A stretch of 49,040 bases of DNA, taken from positions 1 through 49,040 of the forward strand of contig JASDTB010000087.1 in the NCBI GenBank assembly GCA_041441455.1, given 5' to 3'. Shown here in pieces: positions 40,963-49,006 of this stretch. Origin of the DNA: JAFIHK01 sp041441455. Its GTDB lineage: Bacteria > Bacteroidota > Bacteroidia > Bacteroidales > UBA932. A program made the translations under genes and the position numbers. Under the pieces are notes generated by a model that saw nothing but the letters and a program-made list of their open reading frames with translations, did no database searches and had not been told where the DNA came from. Every line of letters starts with the position of its first letter. Position 1 is the stretch's first letter.

Positions 40963-41919
40963 ATGAAAAACATACTTGTGGTTGGTGCAGGCGGTCAGAT
41001 TGGTACGGAACTGATTCCTCATCTTCAAAAAAATTATGGATACGATAACGTAATTGCAGCTGATCTAAGACCTGAGATAGTTGCAAAGCTATCTGAACAG
41101 TCAATTGCGCTTACACTTGATGCGTTAGATGTCAAGAATTATGCCGATGTAATTAAAAAATACAACATCGACTCAATCTTCAACCTTGTTGCGCTTCTTT
41201 CTGCTACAGGCGAGAAGAATCCAAAATTGGCGTGGGATATAAATATGGGAGCACTCCTAAACTCACTTGAACTTGCAAGAGAGTTTAAATGTGCTGTCTT
41301 TACCCCTAGTTCAATAGGCGCATTCGGTCACTCAACCCCGCACGACAACACACCTCAAGACACAATTATGCGTCCAAACACAATGTACGGTGTATGTAAA
41401 GTTGCTGGAGAGCTTCTTGGCGACTATTATCATGCAAAATTTGGTGTTGATGCAAGAAGCGTAAGGTTCCCTGGTATCATATCTAACGGAGCTCTTCCTG
41501 GTGGTGGAACTACTGACTATGCAGTTGAAGTATTTTATGAGGTTCTTAAGAATCGTAAATATACATGTGCTGTTCCAGAAAACACATACATGGATATGCT
41601 TTACATGCCTGATGCACTTAATGCTTGTACTCAGTTAATGGAGGCTGATCCTTCAAAACTTCAACATAGAAACAGTTTCAATGTAACTGCAATGAGCTTC
41701 ACTCCAGTAATTCTTTTCGAAGCAATCAAGAAGCGCATCCCTGAATTTACATACGACTTCGACATTGATCCTATCAAAGCTGAGATTTCATCCTCTTGGC
41801 CAAACTACATGGATGATTCGTGTGCAAGAGCAGAATGGGGCTGGAACCCTAAATGGGATATGGAGTCGATGATTGATGATATGCTAAAAGTATTATCAGA
41901 GAAACTAAATCTCAAATAG
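40963..41919 (+). CDS. SDR-type L-threonine 3-dehydrogenase
   Basis: A 318-residue extended short-chain dehydrogenase (UDP-galactose-epimerase-like) that oxidises threonine to 2-amino-3-ketobutyrate with NAD+. VVGAGGQIGTELIPHL is the Rossmann motif (about 5-20), FTPSSIGAFG holds the Ser and YGVCK (about 143-147) the Tyr and Lys. RFPGIISNGALPGGGTTDYA is the segment that distinguishes threonine dehydrogenases from epimerases. No kbl (2-amino-3-ketobutyrate lyase) gene is nearby. The gene stands alone between a promoter and a possible terminator. Confidence 0.88.
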   Translation: MKNILVVGAGGQIGTELIPHLQKNYGYDNVIAADLRPEIVAKLSEQSIALTLDALDVKNYADVIKKYNIDSIFNLVALLSATGEKNPKLAWDINMGALLNSLELAREFKCAVFTPSSIGAFGHSTPHDNTPQDTIMRPNTMYGVCKVAGELLGDYYHAKFGVDARSVRFPGIISNGALPGGGTTDYAVEVFYEVLKNRKYTCAVPENTYMDMLYMPDALNACTQLMEADPSKLQHRNSFNVTAMSFTPVILFEAIKKRIPEFTYDFDIDPIKAEISSSWPNYMDDSCARAEWGWNPKWDMESMIDDMLKVLSEKLNLK

Positions 41920-41981
41920 CCTTATCAAAAAAGTCTAATTCCGAATAGCTATTTAAGCTAACTAATTTATCGATAAAATAT

Positions 41982-42020
41982 TCAACCGTATCTAGCTTGA
42001 TCTTGATACGGTTGATTTCA
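41982..42020 (+). terminator. Possible terminator hairpin after the threonine dehydrogenase gene
   Basis: An 11-bp perfect stem TCAACCGTATC (41982-41992) and GATACGGTTGA (42005-42015), 12-base loop, followed by a weak T tract (TTTCATT). It lies 62 bases after the stop and 47 before the next gene, so it might instead be a regulatory leader element of that gene. Confidence 0.45.
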
Positions 42021-42062
42021 TTAATAGACTTTTATATATCTTTATACTCTTAAAAAGAATTT

Positions 42063-42563
42063 ATGTTGAAAAAGATAGCACTTCTCTTCCTTATACTTTG
42101 CTTTAATCTCACTCTATATTCGCAATACATCCCAAACTACGACTTTTATGTTGGCACTTGGAAATATGAGACTACTAACGAGATATTTATAATGAAAACT
42201 AAAAAGTATGACTATACCTTTATGGGAAGACATTTTTATATTCTTGTAGGTACTTTTAGATATACTAAAAATGGGGTGACTTTATTCGATGATTTAAATA
42301 CTATTCAAACAAAAACGGAAGAGGCTTTAATTTGTTTTTCAAACTTTGTGGTACATTCGAATAATCAAACTCCTAATTTTCTTAAGTTGTCTTTTTTCGA
42401 CCCACTAACCGGGACTGGAAATGGTGATTCTAAAATCACAATCATCTCAACTTCCCCTGCCAAAATCCAATGGTCGCTGAAAGAGCCCGAAGGAATTGTC
42501 GATATGGATTATCAAGGGTATGCTATACCGATAGAGATGGTATTAACTAAAGTTAAAAATTAG
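42063..42563 (+). CDS. Small exported protein, DUF6705-like
   Basis: A 166-residue protein with a signal peptide (about 1-20, MLKKIALLFLILCFNLTLYS). The mature part starts with YDFYVGTWKYETTNEIFIMK, a pattern like lipocalin-type small Bacteroidetes proteins placed in DUF6705; the assignment is from resemblance and not certain. The rest is beta-rich without cysteines. No function is known. A weak -7-like TATCTTTA lies at 42037-42044. It is convergent with the LptF/G gene, 22 bases apart, with no terminator seen. Confidence 0.65.
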   Translation: MLKKIALLFLILCFNLTLYSQYIPNYDFYVGTWKYETTNEIFIMKTKKYDYTFMGRHFYILVGTFRYTKNGVTLFDDLNTIQTKTEEALICFSNFVVHSNNQTPNFLKLSFFDPLTGTGNGDSKITIISTSPAKIQWSLKEPEGIVDMDYQGYAIPIEMVLTKVKN

Positions 42564-42585
42564 AGAGTATCTTCTAAGACTTGTT

Positions 42586-43677
42586 TTATTTTGGTGCAAG
42601 CCTATAGAGCAGCCATGCGATAAGCGCGTACATTATGTTCGGAACCCAAAGAGCTAGCCACGGAGGCAAGACTCCGGCATGAACGAACATCTGACTAAAT
42701 CTTAAGAAAAGAATATATGAGAAGCTCAATGCTATACCAATACCAATGTTCATTCCGATTCCTCCACGTCTTCGTTTAGATGAGAGAGAGACCCCCATAA
42801 CTGTGAGGATAAACGCCGAAAACGGTATTGCAAATCTAGTATGCTTCTCAATTTGTGCATACTTAACCATTTTATCACCTCTCATCTTTAAAGTTGAGAT
42901 AAGGTCATTCAGTTCCGAATAATTATATGATTCTACAGCATTCTCGCGTCTACTTAAGTCCTCAATTGATAAAGCAATCGTTGTATCTAACCGCGAACCT
43001 TTGGCAATTTTCTCATTGTCGCCTTCAATTTTTCTTATATAATAATCATATAGCGTCCATTTACGTGCAACTGAATCCCAAACTGCCGTCTCAGCAGTAA
43101 GCTTAGATTTTAATGTGTGTCCATCAATCTCCTCTAAGGTAAATCTAACTGCAGCTTTGTTGATTGTGTTAAACGACTCCATATAGACATACAAACCTGG
43201 ATTCAACTGGTAGTGAATATTTAGGTTTGTATTTATAAACTTATCTTGTAGATATTTCTCTTCGAACTCAAGCCTTGCTTTATTTGCTGGAGGAATTACG
43301 AACATATTCAGTAGCAAACTGAACATTGCAATAAAACTTGCAGACAAGAAATATGGATACATTAGCCTTTTAAAACTTACTCCACCAGCAAGAATCGCTG
43401 TAATTTCGCTATTAGAGGCTAGCTTCGACGTGAAGAAGATTACTGTAATGAACACGAAGAGCGGACTAAACATATTCATGAAATATGGGACAAAGTTTGC
43501 GTAATAGTCAATAACTATATCCGAAAATGTTGCATTTTTGTCCACAAAGTCGTCGATCTTTTCACTAATATCGAAGATTATAACTATTCCGATAATCAAC
43601 ATTATCGCATAAACATATGTTCCTATGAATTTGCGAATAATATATTTATCAAGTATGGTAAGTCTGTAGTTCTTCAT
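42586..43677 (-). CDS. LptF/LptG-family permease, short form
   Basis: A 363-residue inner-membrane permease of the lipopolysaccharide exporter. Three N-terminal helices (about 13-36, 60-83, 100-122), a periplasmic jellyroll (about 130-265) and three C-terminal helices (about 270-360; FAIPFSAFILTVMGVSL). SNSEITAILAGGVSFKRLMY is the LptB-coupling signature. Length matches LptF/LptG. It is coupled to tgt by TAATG, an arrangement common in Bacteroidetes, and likely pairs with the longer paralogue at 35245-36693. Confidence 0.9.
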   Translation of the reverse strand: MKNYRLTILDKYIIRKFIGTYVYAIMLIIGIVIIFDISEKIDDFVDKNATFSDIVIDYYANFVPYFMNMFSPLFVFITVIFFTSKLASNSEITAILAGGVSFKRLMYPYFLSASFIAMFSLLLNMFVIPPANKARLEFEEKYLQDKFINTNLNIHYQLNPGLYVYMESFNTINKAAVRFTLEEIDGHTLKSKLTAETAVWDSVARKWTLYDYYIRKIEGDNEKIAKGSRLDTTIALSIEDLSRRENAVESYNYSELNDLISTLKMRGDKMVKYAQIEKHTRFAIPFSAFILTVMGVSLSSKRRRGGIGMNIGIGIALSFSYILFLRFSQMFVHAGVLPPWLALWVPNIMYALIAWLLYRLAPK

Positions 43678-44807
43678 TAGAGTTTTGTCTCTAGTTTTTT
43701 AACCATTGTATTTTTCCACGAGGTAAAGTCTCCAGCTTTTATATGACTGCGAGCCTCTTTTACTAACCACAGATAGAATGCCAAATTGTGTTCACTAGCA
43801 ATCTGCGCACCTAAAATTTCGCCCGAAATAAATAGATGCCTTAGGTAAGCCTTTGAATATGTTGAATCTACAAAAGAGACGCCATTCGGATCAATTGCAG
43901 AAAAATCGTCTGCCCACTTCTTATTCCGAATATTAATCATTCCCTCAGAGGTAAATATCATCCCATTTCTTGCGTTTCTTGTAGGCATTACACAGTCAAA
44001 CATGTCTACCCCTCTTGCGATTCCCTCCAATAAATTTGCTGGAGTTCCCACTCCCATTAAATATCTAGGTTTGTCCTTAGGCAAAATTGGATCCACAACC
44101 TCCAACATTTGGTACATAAGTTCTGTTGGCTCCCCTACAGAAAGACCGCCTATTGCATATCCCTCTCTGTTAAGAGAGACGGCATGCTCTGCTGCCATTA
44201 CTCGTAATTCGGGATAGACACAGCCTTGGACAATTGGGAAGAAGGTCTGACTATGACCATAAAGTGGTTCAGTCTGATCGAAGTGACGAGCTCCTCTTTC
44301 TAGCCAACGTTGAGTCAGAAGTAATGATTTTTTTGCGTAAGTTATATCAGAATCACCAGGGGGACATTCGTCTAGCGCCATGATAATATCTGCTCCGATA
44401 ATACGTTGAATGTCTACAACATTTTCTGGAGTAAAGAAGTGTTTCGATCCATCTATATGCGAACGAAATGTACATCCCTCTTCCGAGAGTTTCCGATTTT
44501 CGGCAAGTGAGAAGACTTGAAATCCTCCACTATCGGTCAAAATTGGGCGATCCCAAGATATAAATTTATGAAGACCTCCTGCTTTTTTAATAATTTCAGT
44601 ACCAGGGCGCAAGTATAGATGATATGTGTTCCCTAAAATAATCTGAGCCTTAATATCATCTTTCAAATCCCTGTGAAAAACAGCTTTTACCGTTCCCAAT
44701 GTACCTACAGGCATAAAAATAGGAGTCTCAATAACTCCGTGGTCTGTATATACTAATCCACATCTTGCAGATGATCCTAAATCTTGTGCAATTTTCTCAA
44801 ATCTCAT
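43677..44807 (-). CDS. tgt: tRNA-guanine transglycosylase, lacking the zinc-site cysteines
   Basis: A 376-residue enzyme that exchanges guanine-34 for a queuine precursor in GUN-anticodon tRNAs. Catalytic residues are present: Asp92 in LTDSGGFQVFSL and the nucleophile Asp271 in MFDCVMPTRNARNG, with QGCVYPELR in the middle. In most bacterial Tgt proteins a zinc ion is held by CxCxxC and a His 26 residues later. Here the three cysteine positions are Gly309, Ser311 and Asp314 in DPNGVSFVDS, while the His is kept (His340 in SEHNLAFY). The fold is probably stabilised without zinc. It leads a two-gene operon with the LptF/G permease. Confidence 0.94.
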   Translation of the reverse strand: MRFEKIAQDLGSSARCGLVYTDHGVIETPIFMPVGTLGTVKAVFHRDLKDDIKAQIILGNTYHLYLRPGTEIIKKAGGLHKFISWDRPILTDSGGFQVFSLAENRKLSEEGCTFRSHIDGSKHFFTPENVVDIQRIIGADIIMALDECPPGDSDITYAKKSLLLTQRWLERGARHFDQTEPLYGHSQTFFPIVQGCVYPELRVMAAEHAVSLNREGYAIGGLSVGEPTELMYQMLEVVDPILPKDKPRYLMGVGTPANLLEGIARGVDMFDCVMPTRNARNGMIFTSEGMINIRNKKWADDFSAIDPNGVSFVDSTYSKAYLRHLFISGEILGAQIASEHNLAFYLWLVKEARSHIKAGDFTSWKNTMVKKLETKL

Positions 44808-44824
44808 AATTACAATTGAAACCT

Positions 44825-44832
44825 CAAAGATA
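44825..44832 (-). promoter_or_regulatory. -7 box of tgt
   Basis: TATCTTTG on the minus strand matches TAnnTTTG, 17 bases before the tgt ATG (44807). Confidence 0.5.
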
Positions 44833-44845
44833 ATAATATAATACC

Positions 44846-44853
44846 TATATTTG
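44846..44853 (+). promoter_or_regulatory. -7 box of the nucleoside transporter gene
   Basis: TATATTTG matches TAnnTTTG, 41 bases before the GTG start. Only 13 bases separate it from the divergent tgt -7 box, so the two promoters overlap. Confidence 0.55.
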
Positions 44854-44894
44854 TATTGAGGAAGAATTTATAATAATTAAAAAATATAGCTTAC

Positions 44895-46406
44895 GTGAAA
44901 AAACTAGTTCTAATTCTAATTCTATGCATTGGCATAGGTAGCATTTATGCTCAGCAACCAAAAACTGCAAAAGCTGCAGAGAAGGTTGTTGTTGATACAA
45001 CAATTACATCAAAGGCCGCTGCAGATTCTGCTGTTGCTACAGTAGATTCAGCCGCAATTCAAAAAGTTGCAGAAAATCCATACAAGGCTATTCTTACAAA
45101 AAAAGCACTTAATTTCGACATCATGTCGATACTAAGAGGCATTCTTGGAATGGCAACTCTAATCTTCATTGCATGGCTGGCAAGCTACGACAGGAAAGGA
45201 ATCAACTGGAAAACAGTTGGGATAGCTCTTGCTATTCAATTAATCCTAGCGATCTCTGTACTTGCGTTTCCAGCAGTTCAAGTAGTTTTCGAATTCCTCG
45301 GAAAGTGTTTTGTGGCTGTACTTGGATGGACTAAAGCCGGTTCAACATTCCTATTTGGATCATTACTAGATGTAAACAACTTTGGATTTATCTTCGTTTT
45401 ACAGATTCTTCCAACTATTATCTTCTTCTCAGCTCTAACAAGTCTATTTTTCTACCTTGGAATCCTTCAAAAGATTGTATGGGTAATGGCTTGGCTTCTT
45501 TCAAAAGCGATGAAGTTATCGGGAGCAGAATCACTTTCAACCGCTGGTAATATCTTCTTGGGGCAGACAGAGGCTCCTCTAATGGTTAAAGCCTACATCC
45601 CTAAAATGACTAAATCTGAGATAATGTTGGTGATGACTGCGGGTATGGCAACAATGGCAGGAGGAGTTCTTGCGGCATACATTGGCATGCTTGGAGGTGG
45701 AGACAAGGTAATGGAGCTTGAATTTGCCAAACATCTACTCTCTGCTTCTGTAATGGCAGCTCCTGGTGCAATTGCAATGGCTAAGATTCTAATGCCTCAA
45801 AAAGAGGAGATCGACAACTCAGTAGAGGTTCCAAGAGAGAAGATTGGTAAGAATGTTCTAGATGCTATCTCAAATGGTACTACAGATGGTTTGAAACTAG
45901 CTGCCAATGTAGCAGCAATGCTTCTAGTATTCTACTCTCTAATCGCTGGAGTAAACTTTATTTTTGTTAAAATCGGAGACTTAACTACTCTGAATGAAGT
46001 TATCGCTAATTTAACAAATAGCAAGTATACAGAGCTCTCTCTTCAGTTTATTTTAGCTTACGCGTTCGCACCTATCATTTGGTTAACAGGAGTTAGTGGA
46101 GCTGACTTAGACCTAGTTGGTCGTCTTCTAGGCGAAAAGCTTATTATGACTGAATTCGTTGGATATAATAGTTTATCTGAAATGATTCAAAATGGTGCAT
46201 TTGTAAATACTAAATCGATCATAATGGCAACTTATGTGCTTTGCGGATTTGCAAACTTTGCATCTATTGGTATTCAGATTGGGGGAGTTGGTGGAATGGC
46301 CGAAAACCAAAAACCAATACTATCTAAGTTTGGATTCAGATCATTACTTGGAGCTACTCTTGTAGCCTTGATGTCTGCGGCAATGGTTGGAATGTTTATC
46401 GCATAA
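44895..46406 (+). CDS. Concentrative nucleoside transporter (NupC/CNT) with signal peptide and N-terminal extension
   Basis: A 503-residue inner-membrane nucleoside:cation symporter. Residues 1-19 (MKKLVLILILCIGIGSIYAQ) look like a cleavable signal peptide, followed by about 45 Ala/Lys/Asp-rich residues, and then the CNT core with about nine helices: LLDVNNFGFIFVLQILPTII, NIFLGQTEAPLMVKAYI (binding-site Glu), TAGMATMAGGVLAAYI and GFANFASIGIQIGGVGGM. Typical bacterial CNTs are about 400 residues and lack such a leader. The start is GTG at 44895. It is divergent from tgt and has a strong terminator shared with rplQ. Confidence 0.92.
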   Translation: MKKLVLILILCIGIGSIYAQQPKTAKAAEKVVVDTTITSKAAADSAVATVDSAAIQKVAENPYKAILTKKALNFDIMSILRGILGMATLIFIAWLASYDRKGINWKTVGIALAIQLILAISVLAFPAVQVVFEFLGKCFVAVLGWTKAGSTFLFGSLLDVNNFGFIFVLQILPTIIFFSALTSLFFYLGILQKIVWVMAWLLSKAMKLSGAESLSTAGNIFLGQTEAPLMVKAYIPKMTKSEIMLVMTAGMATMAGGVLAAYIGMLGGGDKVMELEFAKHLLSASVMAAPGAIAMAKILMPQKEEIDNSVEVPREKIGKNVLDAISNGTTDGLKLAANVAAMLLVFYSLIAGVNFIFVKIGDLTTLNEVIANLTNSKYTELSLQFILAYAFAPIIWLTGVSGADLDLVGRLLGEKLIMTEFVGYNSLSEMIQNGAFVNTKSIIMATYVLCGFANFASIGIQIGGVGGMAENQKPILSKFGFRSLLGATLVALMSAAMVGMFIA

Positions 46407-46425
46407 TAACAATCTTATTAAATAA

Positions 46426-46457
46426 AAAATAGGCTGTCAAAATTGATAGCCTATTTT
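46426..46457. terminator. Bidirectional terminator between the nucleoside transporter and rplQ
   Basis: A 14-bp stem (46426-46439 with 46444-46457, core AATAGGCTGTCA) with one G-U pair and a 4-base loop, flanked by A-rich sequence on the left and T-rich on the right, so it can serve both convergent genes. Confidence 0.85.
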
Positions 46458-46493
46458 ATTTATATTCAACTCCGAACTATATTCGGACTAGAA

Positions 46494-46961
46494 TTACTCA
46501 GCTTTAGCTTCTGCAACTGGAGCGTCAGCTTTCTTAGTTGTGCGGCGACTACGACGAGTAGTAGCTTTTTTAGCTTCTGGTTTAGCAGCAGCTAATGCAG
46601 CTTCGTTGAAGTCCACGAACTCAATAAGAGCCATGTCTGCAGCGTCACCTTGACGGAAACCAGTTTTTAGGATTCTGGTATATCCACCTGGGCGATCAGC
46701 GATCTTAGGTGCAATTGTACGGAACAACTCTGTAACTGCCTCTTTTTGCTTTAGGTATGAGAATACCGTACGGCGTGAATGAGTAGTATCATCTTTAGAC
46801 TTTGTTACAAGTGGTTCTATGTACATACGAAGCGCCTTAGCTTTCGCTTCTGTTGTCTCAATTCTTTTGTGCAAAATTAGAGAGGAAGCCATGTTTGCTA
46901 ACATCGCTCTGCGGTGTCCGCTCTTACGGCCTAAGTGATTGAATTTCTTATTATGCCTCAT
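46494..46961 (-). CDS. rplQ: Ribosomal protein L17 with long basic C-terminal tail
   Basis: A 155-residue large-subunit protein. The core (about 1-118) starts MRHNKKFNHLGRKSGHRRAM and ends in the usual FVDFNE segment. A tail of about 37 residues, rich in Ala, Lys and Arg (KKATTRRSRRTTKKADAPV), extends beyond the 127-residue E. coli protein; similar tails occur in Bacteroidetes. The start overlaps the rpoA stop by 11 bases. Last gene of the alpha operon. Confidence 0.97.
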   Translation of the reverse strand: MRHNKKFNHLGRKSGHRRAMLANMASSLILHKRIETTEAKAKALRMYIEPLVTKSKDDTTHSRRTVFSYLKQKEAVTELFRTIAPKIADRPGGYTRILKTGFRQGDAADMALIEFVDFNEAALAAAKPEAKKATTRRSRRTTKKADAPVAEAKAE

Positions 46962-47961
46962 GTTTTATTACTTTCTTTTCAATATTATACTTTGTCACAT
47001 CCATGCCGAAGTTGAGTTTTAATCTCTCAACTAGCATATCTATTTCGGTAAGTGATTTCTTTCCGAAATTTCTGAACTTCATTAGCTCAGATCTCTGAAG
47101 CGAAACCAAATCGGCAAATGTTTCAATCTCAGCTGCTTTTAGACAGTTTAGAGCTCTTACCGAAAGTTCCATATCTGAAAGTTTAGTAAGAAGCAGATGA
47201 CGCATACGTAACGACTCTTCATCAAGCTCATTGCTAACAACTTCTACCGGAGTTTCAAGGGTAATCTTCTCGTCTGAGAACAACATGAAATGGTGGATCA
47301 GAATTTTGGCAGCCTCTTTCAATGCATCTTTAGGATGGATTGAACCGTCGGTTGTTATCTCTAAATTTAGTTTTTCGAAGTCAGTCTTCTGCTCTACACG
47401 CCAGTTTTCTACAGAATATTTTACATTCTTAATTGGAGTGTAGATAGAGTCAATCGGAATCAAACCAAATGGAGCATCCTCCACTCTATTCTCTTCGGCA
47501 GGAACGTATCCTCTACCTTTTCCGATTCTAATCTCCATTGTGAGATTGACAGACGGCTCCATTGAGCAGATATGCCATTCCGGGTTCAACACTTTGAAAG
47601 AAGATAATTGCTTTGAAATATCTTCTGCGGTAAATTCATTCTTTCCGCTCACCGATACAGTAACGATTTCAGTATCTTCACCTTCAATCATTCTTTTGAA
47701 GCGAACTTGCTTTAGATTTAGAATAATATCGACAACAGTCTCAATTACACCTGGAATTGTAGCAAATTCATGGTCCACACCTTGAATCTTAATCGCGGTA
47801 ATGGCATGTCCTTCTAAAGAAGATAGAAGAATTCGACGCAAAGCGTTACCAACTGTTATGCCGTAACCCGGCTCCAACGGACGGAACTCAAAGCGACCGA
47901 ATTTGTCGGTAGCATCAAGCATTATTACCTTATCCGGTTTTTGAAATGCTAATATTGCCAT
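46951..47961 (-). CDS. rpoA: RNA polymerase alpha subunit
   Basis: A 336-residue subunit. The N-terminal dimerisation domain (about 1-235) has GYGITVGNALRRILLSSLEG; the linker and C-terminal domain (about 255-320) contain VRALNCLKAAEIETFADLVS and FRNFGKKSLTEID, the helices that bind UP elements and activators. Normal length and position between rpsD and rplQ. Confidence 0.98.
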   Translation of the reverse strand: MAILAFQKPDKVIMLDATDKFGRFEFRPLEPGYGITVGNALRRILLSSLEGHAITAIKIQGVDHEFATIPGVIETVVDIILNLKQVRFKRMIEGEDTEIVTVSVSGKNEFTAEDISKQLSSFKVLNPEWHICSMEPSVNLTMEIRIGKGRGYVPAEENRVEDAPFGLIPIDSIYTPIKNVKYSVENWRVEQKTDFEKLNLEITTDGSIHPKDALKEAAKILIHHFMLFSDEKITLETPVEVVSNELDEESLRMRHLLLTKLSDMELSVRALNCLKAAEIETFADLVSLQRSELMKFRNFGKKSLTEIDMLVERLKLNFGMDVTKYNIEKKVIKHEA

Positions 47962-47969
47962 TTTATTTA

Positions 47970-48575
47970 TTATTTAGAGTATAATTCAACGATTAATTGC
48001 TCGTTAATGTTTTCTGGAATCTCAGTTCTTTCTGGTAGATTTAGTAATTTACCAGACATAGTTGCAGAATCCCACTCGATCCAAGCAAATCTGCTTGTAC
48101 CACGAGAAATGTTGTCTTGAATAACCTCTAAGCTTTTTGATCTCTCACGAACGCCAACGATGTCTCCTGGTTTGATAATAGTAGACGGAATGTTGCAAAC
48201 GTCACCATTTAAAATGATGTGACAGTGGTTAACCAACTGTCTTGCTGCAGCACGGCTCGGTGCGATACCCATACGGTATACTAGATTGTCTAGACGAGAC
48301 TCAAGAAGTAGCAAAAGATTTTCACCTTTGCGGCCTTTCATTCTTGAAGCTTTTTCGTAAAGATTACGGAATTGTCTCTCTAAAAGACCGTAAGTATATT
48401 TTACTTTTTGTTTTTCTCTAAGTTGAGTACCATACTCCGATGATTTCTTGCGTTTCTTTGCAAGACCATGTTGTCCCGGAGGGTAGTTTTTCTTTTCGTA
48501 ACTTTTATCTGGTCCGAAAATAGGCTCGCCAAATTTGCGGGCAATTTTAGTAGAAGGCCCTGTATATCTTGCCAT
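47970..48575 (-). CDS. rpsD: Ribosomal protein S4
   Basis: A 201-residue small-subunit assembly protein. It starts MARYTGPSTKIARKFGEPIF and contains the S4 RNA-binding domain at about 92-155 (SRLDNLVYRMGIAPSRAAAR, VNHCHIILNGDV). No N-terminal zinc-cysteine cluster is present, so it is the C-minus type. It may autoregulate the operon, as S4 does in other bacteria. Confidence 0.98.
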   Translation of the reverse strand: MARYTGPSTKIARKFGEPIFGPDKSYEKKNYPPGQHGLAKKRKKSSEYGTQLREKQKVKYTYGLLERQFRNLYEKASRMKGRKGENLLLLLESRLDNLVYRMGIAPSRAAARQLVNHCHIILNGDVCNIPSTIIKPGDIVGVRERSKSLEVIQDNISRGTSRFAWIEWDSATMSGKLLNLPERTEIPENINEQLIVELYSK

Positions 48576-48603
48576 ATTTAATAATTTTAATGATTAATAA
48601 GGA

Positions 48604-48996
48604 TTAAACTCTACGGCGACCTTTTGGACGGCAACCGTTGTGTGGAAGTGGAGTAACATCTACAATCTCGGTAACTTCGATACCTGCACCATGAATAGTA
48701 CGAATTGCAGACTCACGACCAGCTCCAGGTCCTTTTACAAAAGCCTTTACTTTACGTAGCCCCATATCAAAAGCTACTTTTGCGCAATCAGCAGCAGCAG
48801 TTTGTGCTGCATATGGAGTGTTCTTCTTAGAACCTCTGAATCCCATTTTACCAGCAGATGACCAGCTTATAACCTGACCATTATTGTTGGTAAGAGTAAC
48901 AATTACATTGTTGAAAGTCGATGAAACATGGGCTTGGCCATACGCTTCTACTTTAACAACTTTCTTTTTATTTGTTGTTCCTGTTTTTTTTGCCAT
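48604..48996 (-). CDS. rpsK: Ribosomal protein S11
   Basis: A 130-residue small-subunit platform protein. It begins with a Lys-rich segment, then HVSSTFNNVIVTLTNNNGQV, and ends ITDV-type sequence DVTPLPHNGCRPKGRRRV, the standard S11 C-terminus. It lies between rpsM and rpsD. Confidence 0.98.
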   Translation of the reverse strand: MAKKTGTTNKKKVVKVEAYGQAHVSSTFNNVIVTLTNNNGQVISWSSAGKMGFRGSKKNTPYAAQTAAADCAKVAFDMGLRKVKAFVKGPGAGRESAIRTIHGAGIEVTEIVDVTPLPHNGCRPKGRRRV

Positions 48997-49006
48997 GATC
49001 TAGGTT

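Noticed and set aside
46494..46620. Frameshift as the cause of the long L17 tail
   Set aside because: The tail is a smooth Ala/Lys/Arg-rich sequence, as seen in other Bacteroidetes L17 proteins, and ends before a clear terminator.
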